DNA of 64,000 nt from a virus, in the IMG/VR virus record IMGVR_UViG_3300044695_005756, positions 30,519 to 94,518 of that record; one strand, written 5' to 3'. Shown here in pieces: positions 21,353-31,625 of this stretch. Within the stretch, counting starts at the first letter, position 1. Each line of letters starts with the position of its first letter. Both the position numbers and the translations under genes were made by a program. Below the pieces are notes generated by a model, which was not told the DNA's origin, ran no database searches, and worked only from the letters and a program-made list of their open reading frames with translations.

Positions 21353-24300
21353 CTATTATCAAATCGAATTCTTGTTCTGTCTCAATAATTTCTCCATCTT
21401 CCGCAGTCAAATAAATTTTTGGAACAGCAGAGAAAATTACCGCAGTTTGTGCGTTTGCAGTTTGACTCCATGAAACAGGATCAATCGTAATTATCGCATT
21501 AGCTCCAGCAGAATTTGGAGTTATTTTTGGAGTATAATAATATTTTCCAACACCCTGGAGAACACTATCGCTATTTACTGTCAGCTTTCGAATGGCTCCA
21601 TTTCCAGAATAAACTTCAACCAATACGTTAGCTGCTGTATTCTGCTCAACAAATCCAACAGTAATTACCGCATTTGTCACCGCATTTGCTACCGCAGTTA
21701 AAGTAAATGCAGCATTTACGAAGGTATTGCTGTTTGCTGTAACAAGAAATCCTGCCGTTTGTCCTGAATTTGCTGAAGAAGAAACCGATAACTGTGCGAT
21801 GTTTCTTGTATTTGCGTTATATCCAATTGAAAGAATCGCAGGAGTTGTTGGAGTTTGAATTGCACCTGTAGTCGGATCTAAAATACCTACGATAATAATG
21901 TCTTGTCCGTTTGCATATAGACCTATATCAGTTACAACAGTTTTATTAATTCTACCTGAAGTATCAACTCCGATAAGACAGTTTGCAGGATTATTTGCAG
22001 ATTCCTGATTGGTCGAAAACACTACATAGCCTGCTTCTTTACCAGAGACTGGCTGCAGATATCCTTCTCCGCCAGAAGTTATCAGCACTTGCGTTACGGA
22101 AACTGGAGTAACATTTGGCGTAACAGTTGTTGGTGGAACAGAATATAATCCAACATCCGTTATCACAATAGAGTGCATATTAATTACACCATTTGCTGGA
22201 TATATTTCATACGTGGCGTTTGCTTTTCTTACTGGTGTTCCTCCACCAAAAACCAAATAACCATTAGCGATACATGTGCCAGCATATATGTTAGTTGCTG
22301 TATTCGATACGACTGATATGATTGATTGAGGAATTGTATTTGATACAGCAGTTGGCGCGGTAGAATATGCTCCATTATCAGTAATATCAATCTTACGAAT
22401 TTTTCCTCCCATAGGCATCATCTGCACGGTAAATACTGCGTTACCTGTTTGAGGTAATGCGAATGGAGTAGTTTTATATAATCCTCTATTTAAAACTGTG
22501 ACGTTGACAATTGCACCTGTTGAATTAACAAAGACTCTTGCATTCGCACTAATATTGTCTTTGTCTGGACTTACAAAATTAATGTAACCGTTAGCTCCAT
22601 GTGCAAACGAATTTGCAGTAATGGATATTACCTGTGCAGAATTTGGATGAAAAACTTCGATGCTTGCTACCGCAGAACGACTCGGACTTCCTCCAGAGAA
22701 ATTTATAATGCCATTAGAGTGTCCAAGTCCACCACTTGGCGCAGTAATTGTAAACATCACATTGGACTCTGCGTTTGTAGTTGCTGTAAACACTTCATTA
22801 TTTTCATAATATCTTAAACCAGCAATGTTTGCAAATATAGGATAATCTGTTGAATATGCTCCGTTCGCTTGTACTTCAACATTTAAAACATAACCTTCCG
22901 TATTCACATACACTCTTGCATTTGCCGCACTATATTGCGTACCAACATTGGCATTCGATACCGTGTTTGTGGTAAATGTGATGAAGCTATTTACCGTTCT
23001 TGAATGAGCATTCACATTAACCATTCGAACTAAAGTCACTACTTTAATGTCGGAAATAACGACATTTGGACTTGAGTTTGGAACAGCAAGCGTTGGATCA
23101 GTTTGATAAAGTCCAGAATCGATTACAACAACAGTATTAATTGAAGTATTGGGGTGAACTATAAGTTGTACATTTGCATCTCTTAATGGACTTCCACCAG
23201 AAATTTGTAACCATCCGTTTGAGTATCCTTGACCGCGATTCGTTATCGTAATTCCATTAGCATATAGAACTCTGTGTGGATTCGTATCAGGAAGCGCGAT
23301 TGGTTTGTCTGAGTAAAGACCTCCGGACACGAAAGTTATATTTCTTAATGCGCCATTTGATGCGTAAACTTCAACATTTGCCACAGATCGAATCGATTCA
23401 TCTGTACCAGAAAATGCAATTGAACCATTCTCATAACCTGAACCTGGATTTGAAATAGTTAGACTTGTTACTTGACCACCGCCATTTGAGAACACCAAAT
23501 AACCATTTGAATATCCTGAACCTGCGTTTGTGATTCTCAGATTTGATACGTTCGACTCGGTTACAATTTTAGTGTTGCTTACAATGTGAGATACTTTTCG
23601 CAATTCTCCATTTGCTGCGATTGATGATCCTATTGTAAGAATACCCGCATCATATAAAACATTGAATTTTGTATTTGAACCAACAACAATTGCACCGCCA
23701 TTTGAAACATTAACTTTACCTGAAAGTGTTGTCTCTCTATTTCTTTCAACTTCAACGTCAGTTAATTCAACGATGTTTTGTTTATTGTAAAATGCATAGT
23801 TAATTAATCCTACAGGATGCAGCAGTTGTTTAAGCAGACTCTTATATTTACTGAATTCTATCTGAGAAGAGATAACATATGAATAATCCACATAAAAATC
23901 TTCACCCTGTATTTTTCTTTCGAAGCTGGACAAAAGTGAATCTGTTGTTCTCCAGTTACCACCACTGGAAATATATGATCGTTCAATTTCAACATTTCCT
24001 GTAGCGGAACCATCTCCACCAGTTATTTCTACAGATGGAATGTATTGATATCCTGAACCTGGATCAATGACTTGTATTGAAGTGATTGCACCATTACTGG
24101 CTCCAAACCCAGCAATCGAAAGTCTTTCGTTGTCTCCTAGTATAGAATCAATCTCAATAATCGCTCCAGAACCTGTTGCAGAATCGACTGAAATTGATGG
24201 GAAATTATTCTGAGTGTATCCATAACCACCAATTGGCCATCTGTTTTGAACTCCTATTTTTCTACCAGAAGTTGAGTATGTGAAAGTTCCAGAAACTGTG

Positions 24301-26060
24301 GCTAATGTATCATTTACAATCGCAACAATTAATTTTGGTTCATTATTAATCTCTACTGTATCACCAACAAATAACTCTTTTGTAAAAAATGTTCCTGTTC
24401 CTATAATCTCATTACAAGCCGATAAGATGGATGCTGTTCCCTGTATTCTAGCATTTGCGGAAACAATTTTTTGAATATAACCATTCGCTGCAATTTTACC
24501 TACAGTTGCAGCGGCATGTTGACCATACGTGCCTAAAGGATTTGGTCCAAATACAATTTCATCTCCAATTTTGTAATTTAATCCACCATCATTAATTTTA
24601 TAACGATCAATTGATTTTAAACTCTTCGAAAAACGATAGGGAGCATTTGCACCATACAATGCACCCGATGCATCTAGAATAGTCGAGTCTTTTTGATTTA
24701 GTGGTAAAGTTGAAGAAAGGACTGTGACGTTTGAAATTGGTCCAACTTGAAGTGTAACGTAATTAAAAACTGTGTTGAGTGCATTAGCAGCACTCACGTT
24801 TGATTTCAAGAAAACCGCACCAAAATTGGAACTGTTAATATAAACATTTCCACCAACATTTAAACTTAAATTCGATATGACATCAGGAGATACTGTAAGA
24901 GTATTTCCAGCGTTTGCTCCTGATGCATCTATGGCATCAACAAAAAGTGTGAAGACGGTAAAAGCACTATTTCCAGTAACCGAAACAGGAGAAGTTGTGG
25001 TGAAGCCAGCTCCACCATGATGAATAAGAATACTATCTGCGAAACCAGAAGAAACACTTTCTACTGTTCCGATTGCGTTTGTTTTTGAATTCCCGCCATA
25101 AACATAAACGAGATCGCCAACACTATAATTATTTCCAGAATTGACTACATTGATCTTTTTTACGATTGAATATGTCGAAGCGCGAACATCAACTATTACA
25201 TTATTTACTTCATCTACAATAGGTATTGATACTTCTTCACCATTTAAAAATGATCCACGTAGAGTGCTTGGATTGATGAGTAAATCAATAGGAAGACTTA
25301 ATGTAAACGTGTCAGAAGATGTTCTTCTAATCGCATCTTCAATAATGGCATAAGCACCTGAAGATACTCCTACGACTTTTCTATTACCTAAAATAACTGG
25401 ATTTAGATTTTCATATCTTACTTTTACAATAGAATTGTTGGCAGGAATATTTAAAAATACTAATTGACGGTACTCTTTGTTAATGTAATAGTCAACGTCA
25501 ATTGTTTTTAAAACATCATCGACGTAAACATTTATTTCTTCAGGTTCTATTTTTCCTACTAGATAAAAAACTCTAGTCGTTCCGTCTGCAACATAACGAC
25601 TGAAAACATCGTTATTGATTCTAAGTTTACTATCTACTTCCCATTTACTTGCCGATGCACGAAGAATGCTATTTCTAGGGTAAAGAACTTCAATATCTTT
25701 ACCATAAATTAATTGAAACAGAAGTTTAAAAGAACTTTCGGCACCTTTGGAACGATATATGTTTGCCAAATGCTTAAACAATAAAGCTTTATTTGACTGA
25801 ACTTCAACTGGAATTAATGTTGCAAAAGTATTGTAGAAACTTCTCTCAAACTTCTCAATCGATTCATCAACATCACGAATATCTCTCAAAGATTTTGCGG
25901 TTGAAATTAGATTATTTGAAGTGGCTGAAGTGTTTGCTTGAGTTTCCAAAAACTCATAGTATGCTTTTACAAACGCAACAAATTTTGGATGATCATCCCT
26001 AACAAATTCTGGAATTTGCGTTTCAATAAGTACCGATGTTTTTAAATCAGAAATTGACAT
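21348..26060 (-). CDS. 7: Baseplate wedge protein gp7-like
   Basis: 1,570 aa against 1,032 in T4. The homologous core resembles the C-terminal half of T4 gp7: YRSKGAESSFKLLFQLIYG near residue 110 (T4 YSTKGIEASYKFLFKVLYN), and SSFERKIQGEDFYVDYSYVI with LLHPVG near residue 740. The T4 N-terminal region is absent. The last ~780 residues are a long array of GxGYSNG / GGSP-type beta modules with no T4 counterpart. I start at the ATG at 26060 rather than the GTG one codon upstream. In T4, gp7 is the organising wedge subunit. Confidence 0.85.
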   Translation of the reverse strand: MSISDLKTSVLIETQIPEFVRDDHPKFVAFVKAYYEFLETQANTSATSNNLISTAKSLRDIRDVDESIEKFERSFYNTFATLIPVEVQSNKALLFKHLANIYRSKGAESSFKLLFQLIYGKDIEVLYPRNSILRASASKWEVDSKLRINNDVFSRYVADGTTRVFYLVGKIEPEEINVYVDDVLKTIDVDYYINKEYRQLVFLNIPANNSIVKVRYENLNPVILGNRKVVGVSSGAYAIIEDAIRRTSSDTFTLSLPIDLLINPSTLRGSFLNGEEVSIPIVDEVNNVIVDVRASTYSIVKKINVVNSGNNYSVGDLVYVYGGNSKTNAIGTVESVSSGFADSILIHHGGAGFTTTSPVSVTGNSAFTVFTLFVDAIDASGANAGNTLTVSPDVISNLSLNVGGNVYINSSNFGAVFLKSNVSAANALNTVFNYVTLQVGPISNVTVLSSTLPLNQKDSTILDASGALYGANAPYRFSKSLKSIDRYKINDGGLNYKIGDEIVFGPNPLGTYGQHAAATVGKIAANGYIQKIVSANARIQGTASILSACNEIIGTGTFFTKELFVGDTVEINNEPKLIVAIVNDTLATVSGTFTYSTSGRKIGVQNRWPIGGYGYTQNNFPSISVDSATGSGAIIEIDSILGDNERLSIAGFGASNGAITSIQVIDPGSGYQYIPSVEITGGDGSATGNVEIERSYISSGGNWRTTDSLLSSFERKIQGEDFYVDYSYVISSQIEFSKYKSLLKQLLHPVGLINYAFYNKQNIVELTDVEVERNRETTLSGKVNVSNGGAIVVGSNTKFNVLYDAGILTIGSSIAANGELRKVSHIVSNTKIVTESNVSNLRITNAGSGYSNGYLVFSNGGGQVTSLTISNPGSGYENGSIAFSGTDESIRSVANVEVYASNGALRNITFVSGGLYSDKPIALPDTNPHRVLYANGITITNRGQGYSNGWLQISGGSPLRDANVQLIVHPNTSINTVVVIDSGLYQTDPTLAVPNSSPNVVISDIKVVTLVRMVNVNAHSRTVNSFITFTTNTVSNANVGTQYSAANARVYVNTEGYVLNVEVQANGAYSTDYPIFANIAGLRYYENNEVFTATTNAESNVMFTITAPSGGLGHSNGIINFSGGSPSRSAVASIEVFHPNSAQVISITANSFAHGANGYINFVSPDKDNISANARVFVNSTGAIVNVTVLNRGLYKTTPFALPQTGNAVFTVQMMPMGGKIRKIDITDNGAYSTAPTAVSNTIPQSIISVVSNTATNIYAGTCIANGYLVFGGGTPVRKANATYEIYPANGVINMHSIVITDVGLYSVPPTTVTPNVTPVSVTQVLITSGGEGYLQPVSGKEAGYVVFSTNQESANNPANCLIGVDTSGRINKTVVTDIGLYANGQDIIIVGILDPTTGAIQTPTTPAILSIGYNANTRNIAQLSVSSSANSGQTAGFLVTANSNTFVNAAFTLTAVANAVTNAVITVGFVEQNTAANVLVEVYSGNGAIRKLTVNSDSVLQGVGKYYYTPKITPNSAGANAIITIDPVSWSQTANAQTAVIFSAVPKIYLTAEDGEIIETEQEFDLIIE

Positions 26061-26071
26061 CACTTATACTC

Positions 26072-28129
26072 TTATATTGTCTCTAAAGTTGTGCTAATTG
26101 AAGTTGGATCGGCTGCATCTAACGTGAGAATAGTATTCTTTGAAGAACTTATAATATCTTTTTCCGATTCAATCGAAACACGAATCAATCCATCGGCAGA
26201 ATTAACATCTTTAATAACAATATTAGAAATCGAAACTATACCCGTTTCGTAATTAATTTCTCCAGCATTTGAATTAACCACTTGACGTTGAGCAAAAGAA
26301 TCGTAATAAACAGTTCGAATTGTTCCTATTTTTCCATCAACTATTACAACTCCTGTTGCTCCTGATCCACCTCCACCAACAATTGAAACTGTGGCACGTG
26401 TGTAGTCGATTCCTCGATTTATAATTTTTATACTCTCAATTTTTCCGTTTACAATTACCGCCGACGCATTTGCACCAACACCGTCACCAGATATTGTAAT
26501 CGTTGGCTGAGTTATATATCCTGTTCCAGGATTCGTAACTTGAATTGATGAGATTCCAGAAAAAGACTGAGGAATTTCATCAAACTGAACTGAGCGATCT
26601 ATACCATTAACATCTGCGACAGTAAAATACGTTGAAGTTAGTTTGTTGCCAATCGTGCCTCTACGTAAAGGCACATTAAAATTAATTGTATATGGAGTGG
26701 AAGTTGTTAAAGTTGGAGTAAATCTTTTTTCCAAACGAACATTAACACTTGAACCAACAATCGAACTTTGATCGACTTTATCTATAGAATCTTGAACTTT
26801 AGATAAAATAAATTGTGCAGCAAATTTGTTCAAGTTAGTTGTATTATATGTTAATATGGCATTACGAACCATCGTCTTAATCTCATCTTCCGTTTTATTT
26901 GTTTTTCTTGAATAGTATCTAACGGTTGATGCCAATTTTAAGTACAAGTATTCTGGCTCACGAATAACTGCTTGGATAGCAACAATCGCTTTAGGTCTAA
27001 TGATTTCATCTATAATTTTTTGTTTTTCAGTTTCAGACAAATAATAATTTTCTTTTAGTTTTAGTGCGATATAAACAATTCCAAATTTTGGTGGAGATTC
27101 ATCTTCACCACCCCATACGGAAATAGAATCTATGGGCGGATATTTCTTTGTAATATATGCTTCATAATCAGAAAAAGTTACCAAACGATTTTGAGATGTA
27201 TACAAAAGAGGTGCAGCAAATTTGATGTTATCAACAGATTCTCTTTCTGCTCCACCGGAAGCTTCACTTACTGGATCGATAATGAAGTCTGAATGAGTTT
27301 GTCCATTTGAATCAACTAATGTTTGTGTGGCAATAAAGTTATTTGCTTTGTTTGGAACTTCTCCATTTGTAACAAGATAATTCATATTTACAACAGCACC
27401 ATCTGGAAGTTTTTTACCTATAATATTGTCACCAAAATAAATTGAGTATCTTTGTGCTTTATCTTCTTGCAGATAAAAAACTTTTGATTGAGTCGATGTA
27501 TTACTTGAATCATCGGCTAAATTATAAATTTCAATTTCAGTATTAGATACTGAAGGTTGAACGGTTACTGAAATGGTTGTAGTGTCTACCTCTGCATCAG
27601 GCAAAACAAACACTTGTTTAGGATTAGAAGCTTGATCATGAACATACGAGTAGGTTACTAACTGTCCTTCGTGAATTGGTATGTTAAAGAAAGAAAAATC
27701 ATTATTTGCTTTAGTAACTTTTAATTCTTCCAATGTTACGAATCCATAACTCACACCGTCAATTTGTTCTGATAAAAATCTAAATCCTTTTGGAATTGTC
27801 ATAGTTGATGCAACATTTGACGCCGTATTTACTGTAAAGTTAATTAATGCTCTCGGCGCTTTTCTAGAATAAGGTATATAACCTAAAGTTTTAGCTTGTG
27901 AGATTACCGAATCGCGTAAAAGTGCTGTGTCAAGAAAAGCCTCGTTGGCAATCATGTTCAAATAATATGCTTGATAATGCGTGTTGTACGCAAGTACATC
28001 AAGCAAAATATTCAAACCAGATCCTTCAAAATTGTAGTCCGTAAATTCAGACTGCTGATTTAAAAATGTTTTTAAGTTTTCCTTGATTGAATCAAAATCA
28101 AGTTCGGTTACTCTTAGACGGTCTGCCAT
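26072..28129 (-). CDS. 6: Baseplate wedge protein gp6-like
   Basis: 685 aa (T4 gp6 is 660). The N-terminus matches T4 gp6: IKENLKTFLNQQSEFTDYNF, then FEGSGLNILLDVLAYNT, LLRDSVISQAKTLGYIP and TIPKGFRF. T4 gp6 dimers join wedges into the inner baseplate ring. Residues ~520-620 carry two inserted GTGYITQPTITI-like beta modules. It lies directly after gp25, whose product contacts gp6 in the assembled wedge. Confidence 0.92.
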   Translation of the reverse strand: MADRLRVTELDFDSIKENLKTFLNQQSEFTDYNFEGSGLNILLDVLAYNTHYQAYYLNMIANEAFLDTALLRDSVISQAKTLGYIPYSRKAPRALINFTVNTASNVASTMTIPKGFRFLSEQIDGVSYGFVTLEELKVTKANNDFSFFNIPIHEGQLVTYSYVHDQASNPKQVFVLPDAEVDTTTISVTVQPSVSNTEIEIYNLADDSSNTSTQSKVFYLQEDKAQRYSIYFGDNIIGKKLPDGAVVNMNYLVTNGEVPNKANNFIATQTLVDSNGQTHSDFIIDPVSEASGGAERESVDNIKFAAPLLYTSQNRLVTFSDYEAYITKKYPPIDSISVWGGEDESPPKFGIVYIALKLKENYYLSETEKQKIIDEIIRPKAIVAIQAVIREPEYLYLKLASTVRYYSRKTNKTEDEIKTMVRNAILTYNTTNLNKFAAQFILSKVQDSIDKVDQSSIVGSSVNVRLEKRFTPTLTTSTPYTINFNVPLRRGTIGNKLTSTYFTVADVNGIDRSVQFDEIPQSFSGISSIQVTNPGTGYITQPTITISGDGVGANASAVIVNGKIESIKIINRGIDYTRATVSIVGGGGSGATGVVIVDGKIGTIRTVYYDSFAQRQVVNSNAGEINYETGIVSISNIVIKDVNSADGLIRVSIESEKDIISSSKNTILTLDAADPTSISTTLETI

Positions 28130-28131
28130 TT

Positions 28132-28554
28132 TTATCTAATTCTCTCTAAAAAGAAATCAATCGTAACTGGATTTGGATTGTTGATAATGAAAAAGGTTAA
28201 AGAAATACTATATCCATTATCTTCGGGATACCCTGTTGCGCTGATACTTAAAATACTTACTCTAGGTTCATAGTTTGAAATTGTGTCATTTATAGCTGTT
28301 TTAATTTGTTCTGCCACAATTGGATCAACATTTTCAAATAATAAGCTTCGTAGACCACTTCCAATTTCTGGTCTAAAAGGTTTTTCGTAATAACTTAAAG
28401 ACATTAAATTTTTCACAGAATTGATTACAGCATATTCATTAATATTTTTTGTAACGTCTTTTTTAATAGGATGCATGTTAAAGTTCAAATCGAGGTCTTT
28501 GAAACCTCTCTCTGAAGAAATTCTTGGATTCGCTGTTGTGATAGTGGTAGCCAT
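28132..28554 (-). CDS. 25: Baseplate wedge protein gp25 (gpW/gp25 family)
   Basis: 140 aa (T4 gp25 is 132). Family features are DLDLNFNMHPIKKDVTK, a VKNLMSL helix, the conserved EKPFRPEIGSGLRSLLFE segment (residues ~58-75) and an I-x-Y-x-P-R-V strand. It is the conserved core wedge protein shared by contractile tails and sheath-driven secretion systems, and initiates sheath polymerisation. It is 3 nt from gp6. Confidence 0.93.
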   Translation of the reverse strand: MATTITTANPRISSERGFKDLDLNFNMHPIKKDVTKNINEYAVINSVKNLMSLSYYEKPFRPEIGSGLRSLLFENVDPIVAEQIKTAINDTISNYEPRVSILSISATGYPEDNGYSISLTFFIINNPNPVTIDFFLERIR

Positions 28555-28565
28555 TTATTATTTAT

Positions 28566-28862
28566 TTAACCTCCAACGAAAACATTTTCGGATCCTTGTG
28601 CTACCGCCGTACATGCAGTAACAGGATCACCGACTCTTCCTGCTTGAAGACCCTCAACGTAAACAGTTGATGAGCCTTTTGTTATTGGTGCCACGTGTAC
28701 TGGACATGGAATTCCTGGCACAGGAAGTAAATGTGGTGTGTTAATATGAGATTGACATGACCATGGTCGACCATTTACAAAAACGCTACCTGAACCTTGC
28801 GCTCTTGATGGCGGAGAGCAATGTGTTACGTCCAAATCTCCTACTCTTGTTGCTGCTGGCAT
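28566..28862 (-). CDS. 5.4: PAAR-domain spike tip protein (gp5.4-like)
   Basis: 98 aa, all PAAR domain: AATRVGDLDVTHCSPPSRAQ at the N-terminus, GSSTVYVEGLQAGRVGDPVTAC centrally, and GSENVFVGG at the end. His and Cys in THCSPP, CPVHVAP and ACTA could bind the tip metal. In T4 the orthologous protein caps the gp5 beta-helix and sharpens the membrane-piercing tip. It is close to gp5 and directly upstream of gp25. Confidence 0.92.
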   Translation of the reverse strand: MPAATRVGDLDVTHCSPPSRAQGSGSVFVNGRPWSCQSHINTPHLLPVPGIPCPVHVAPITKGSSTVYVEGLQAGRVGDPVTACTAVAQGSENVFVGG

Positions 28863-29804
28863 TTATGAAAATACTCCTACGTTACTGCGGGGCAACTTAG
28901 TTACTTTCATGTAACTTCCAGTATTTGGAGTTATACGACCCGCACTTGTTGAAACTGATAGATAACAATTACCTGATGTAACGGAGTTTGTTATAACAAA
29001 CGCTTTAATATTAAATGCGTAGAGTGTGTTATCTGTCAAAGAAGGTGTTACTGGAAGAGTAAATGGATCAGCGGTGCCAATTATTCTCCCTGCGGTACAT
29101 GCAGCAGCGACAACGCTTGCTGCACCACCAACATATGTTGCATTTACTAATTGAGGATTTACGCCAGAGCCAGCACCCGAACCACTTCTAAATCGTATAT
29201 TAAATGTTACAGTACCAGCTGTTATTTTTTGAAAATATAACTGCCATTCGATTTCATATGCACTATTTGCAGTTAGCATTACACCGTTGCTGTTACCCAT
29301 GAATGGCAATTCCGCTGTGCTTATGAAACCACCCGCACCAAATATAGTGTTTGATGTTAGATACCTAAATTGTGTTGCCGGAACATAGCCTACTCCTTGA
29401 GTTCTATCAACTGTGGCATACAAAGAATTTTTATTGAATTGAATTGTTCCATTTGTACTAACCGTAGAAGGACTGCCTGACCATGCGGTTGTAGTTAAAT
29501 CTAGACCTGTTGTACTTAAATCTCGTATAACAACATTTACGGTATTTGAATCGTTAGTATATAAATTACCCGAAATCACATTTGTGGTAACAAAAATATT
29601 GCCAGCGACAACATTACCTGTGCTAACATTTACACTAACAAAAACATTACCAGCAATAACATTACCTGTGCTGACGTTTGAATTCGATGTCACATTTGAT
29701 GTGACAACATTATCCAATCTTTGCTCAAGATAAGTAAAGTTGGTATCTAAGTCTCCTAGTCCTACAGAGATGCTTTTGTCTGCAAAGGTCTTTGGTACTG
29801 TCAT
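28863..29804 (-). CDS. Virion structural protein, fibre-like
   Basis: 313 aa. The N-terminus (KTFADKSISVGLGDLDTNF, YLEQRLDNV) is a motif common at the start of marine T4-like structural proteins. Residues ~35-85 are short repeats (NVSTGNVxAGNVFV) suggestive of a beta-helix stalk, followed by a C-terminal beta-rich domain (YEIEWQLYFQKITAGTVTFN). It may be a small fibre or baseplate decoration protein; no T4 counterpart is recognised. Confidence 0.7.
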   Translation of the reverse strand: MTVPKTFADKSISVGLGDLDTNFTYLEQRLDNVVTSNVTSNSNVSTGNVIAGNVFVSVNVSTGNVVAGNIFVTTNVISGNLYTNDSNTVNVVIRDLSTTGLDLTTTAWSGSPSTVSTNGTIQFNKNSLYATVDRTQGVGYVPATQFRYLTSNTIFGAGGFISTAELPFMGNSNGVMLTANSAYEIEWQLYFQKITAGTVTFNIRFRSGSGAGSGVNPQLVNATYVGGAASVVAAACTAGRIIGTADPFTLPVTPSLTDNTLYAFNIKAFVITNSVTSGNCYLSVSTSAGRITPNTGSYMKVTKLPRSNVGVFS

Positions 29805-29808
29805 TTGT

Positions 29809-30444
29809 TTATTCCGCTGTCCATTTAACTTCTTTTCCTAATGCGTTTGTCCAAATCACAGGTTTTCCATCTGCACCGCCAGAAAACACGGGAGAAAAAA
29901 CGAAAGGATTTGTGTTACCATAATACGATTGTAAATAAGATGTGTGGTTTCGTATGTCATTAAGAACGATTTGATTAATAGTAAAAGTTTCGGTAAGTCC
30001 TGAAGTAATTCCAGTATATGTAACTACTATAGTAAAAGTTCGTGTTACGCTTGTTATATCTGACGGCTGATAAAGTATAATATTTTTGTTAGGCAAAATG
30101 TTACCTAAACTTGTAACCGTGGTTTCAGTCTCAGTTTTTGTGCTGCCCTCTTTTGTAATAAATTTTGCTAAGTCAGAAAACCCTTTTTGATAAAAACCAG
30201 AAATAATGAAACTATCTGCCGTTGCTCCAGGAGTTATCTTTAAATCTGGTTCAGTATCGCCTAACAAAGTGGCACTTATTCCTGTAACTTTTTCAATTAT
30301 GTAAGTTCCGCTTCCACCACCTCCAATTCCACCACCACCTGAGCCAATTACTCCTGACTGTACACCCTTTGCAGTAACAGTCAAAGTAAAATTTTTATTT
30401 CTTAGCGCATCAGGAAATCTAGGCGGAAAAATTTCAATTGCCAT
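29809..30444 (-). CDS. Conserved virion-region protein with Gly-rich linker
   Basis: 211 aa. IEIFPPRFPDALRNKNFTL leads into a Gly-rich linker (residues ~35-50), followed by immunoglobulin-like or other beta-rich sequence. No catalytic or membrane motif is seen. It sits among baseplate spike genes (gp5 and PAAR) and overlaps the upstream small gene by 11 nt, so a structural role is likely but not shown. Confidence 0.65.
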   Translation of the reverse strand: MAIEIFPPRFPDALRNKNFTLTVTAKGVQSGVIGSGGGGIGGGGSGTYIIEKVTGISATLLGDTEPDLKITPGATADSFIISGFYQKGFSDLAKFITKEGSTKTETETTVTSLGNILPNKNIILYQPSDITSVTRTFTIVVTYTGITSGLTETFTINQIVLNDIRNHTSYLQSYYGNTNPFVFSPVFSGGADGKPVIWTNALGKEVKWTAE

Positions 30445-30637
30445 TCGTTTCTCGTTTCAGCAACTCTTGTAATCTATCCATCCACGAATCTATTTCTTCG
30501 TGTTGTTCATGTGTGTGCGGTGGCTCTGGAGTTCTTGGTAAGAACTTGATTAAATTATCAAACTTGTCTGGAATGTCTTCGTAACGTGTATAAGTCTTCA
30601 GTTCGCCATTCAACAGTATAACAAATTCATGATCCAT
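30434..30637 (-). CDS. Small conserved protein between gp5 and structural genes
   Basis: 67 aa from the ATG at 30637; the upstream in-frame TTG at 30652 is a less likely start. Features are LNGELKTYTRYEDIPD, a His-rich stretch (THEQHEEID) and a C-terminal helix (WMDRLQELLKRE). It starts 2 nt after the gp5 stop and overlaps the next gene. Function unknown. Confidence 0.65.
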   Translation of the reverse strand: MDHEFVILLNGELKTYTRYEDIPDKFDNLIKFLPRTPEPPHTHEQHEEIDSWMDRLQELLKRETNGN

Positions 30638-30638
30638 T

Positions 30639-31625
30639 TTAGTTAATGTCAATTCTCGGTGCAGTAAACTTCATGCTACCTCCTGATTCAATTGTACAAG
30701 AGCCACCAATCTTCGCAGAAAAACTACCGCCTGTTTGTAATGAACAACTGCTTCCAATTTTTACTGTTCCTGATCCTCCAACATCAGCGGAAAGATTACC
30801 GTTAACTTTTCCCGTTAAATTTCCTTTTACTGTAGCGTTTAAATTTTTTCCAACTTCTACCGTAGCATTTCCATCAATGTAAACAGTAACATCGCCTTTA
30901 ACATATACTTGTTCGTTTCCAATCACAACTTCAAATTTATTTCTTTGTATTCGTTCAGCACGATCACCTTCTGGTCCCCATTCAGTATAAGAACCTGATC
31001 GATGATAAAGATGAACTCGCTCTGCACCCTTTGTATCATCAAACTCTAGTGCATGTCCTGATTCAGATTCGTACACATTGTTGTAAGGATATTGCGCTTT
31101 ATAGTATGGGTCTGGTTCTACTTTAGATTCTTTCTTTGATTTTTTATCTTGTACAATCTCTGATGGATACTTTGCATCGTTTCTGGCCAAACGTGATGTT
31201 GTCGGTTCATCTAATTTTCTTGGATAATTTTTAGCACTCTCTTTAGGCTTTACAGGCGCATTTGATAATTCGGATGATGTTCTTGGATCATTAAAGCCAT
31301 CTTTTGGATTCGCATCTTTTAAAGGTATGCCAGGAAACATACCTAACATCACGGGTTCTTGCGCGTTCTCACCATCAAGAAAAAAACCAAACACCATATC
31401 TCCTTCACGAGGAGTATAAACATTCGGCATGTTTATTGGAATGCTGGGTGTTGCCCAAGGTAAAGCATCTGTTGGTAATTGCATTTTATTTGGATTATGC
31501 CAACCTATGCAGCGCACTCTACAGCGACCAAGTTTTATAGGATCTTTACGATCTTCAACCACACCTGTCCACCAGATAAAACCATTTTTACCTGCAAAAT
31601 CTTTTTGTTCTGAAGGATTAATCAT
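30639..31625 (-). CDS. 5: Baseplate hub spike gp5-like, without lysozyme domain
   Basis: 328 aa against 575 in T4. Residues ~10-110 form the gp5 OB-fold (GFIWWTGVVEDRKDPIKLGR, RVRCIGWHN, EGDMVFGFFLDGE). Residues ~115-190 are a Lys/Pro-rich linker where T4 has its lysozyme domain, and no lysozyme motif is visible. Residues ~225-325 are VxGN/VxVGxN octapeptide-like repeats of a triple-stranded beta-helix needle. The start codon overlaps the gp27 stop. The product is the central membrane-piercing spike, capped by the PAAR protein. Confidence 0.9.
   Translation of the reverse strand: MINPSEQKDFAGKNGFIWWTGVVEDRKDPIKLGRCRVRCIGWHNPNKMQLPTDALPWATPSIPINMPNVYTPREGDMVFGFFLDGENAQEPVMLGMFPGIPLKDANPKDGFNDPRTSSELSNAPVKPKESAKNYPRKLDEPTTSRLARNDAKYPSEIVQDKKSKKESKVEPDPYYKAQYPYNNVYESESGHALEFDDTKGAERVHLYHRSGSYTEWGPEGDRAERIQRNKFEVVIGNEQVYVKGDVTVYIDGNATVEVGKNLNATVKGNLTGKVNGNLSADVGGSGTVKIGSSCSLQTGGSFSAKIGGSCTIESGGSMKFTAPRIDIN

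Noticed and set aside
30639-31625. A gp5 lysozyme domain
   Set aside because: The stretch between OB-fold and beta-helix is a Lys/Pro-rich linker of about 75 residues with no Glu-Asp-Thr lysozyme motif.
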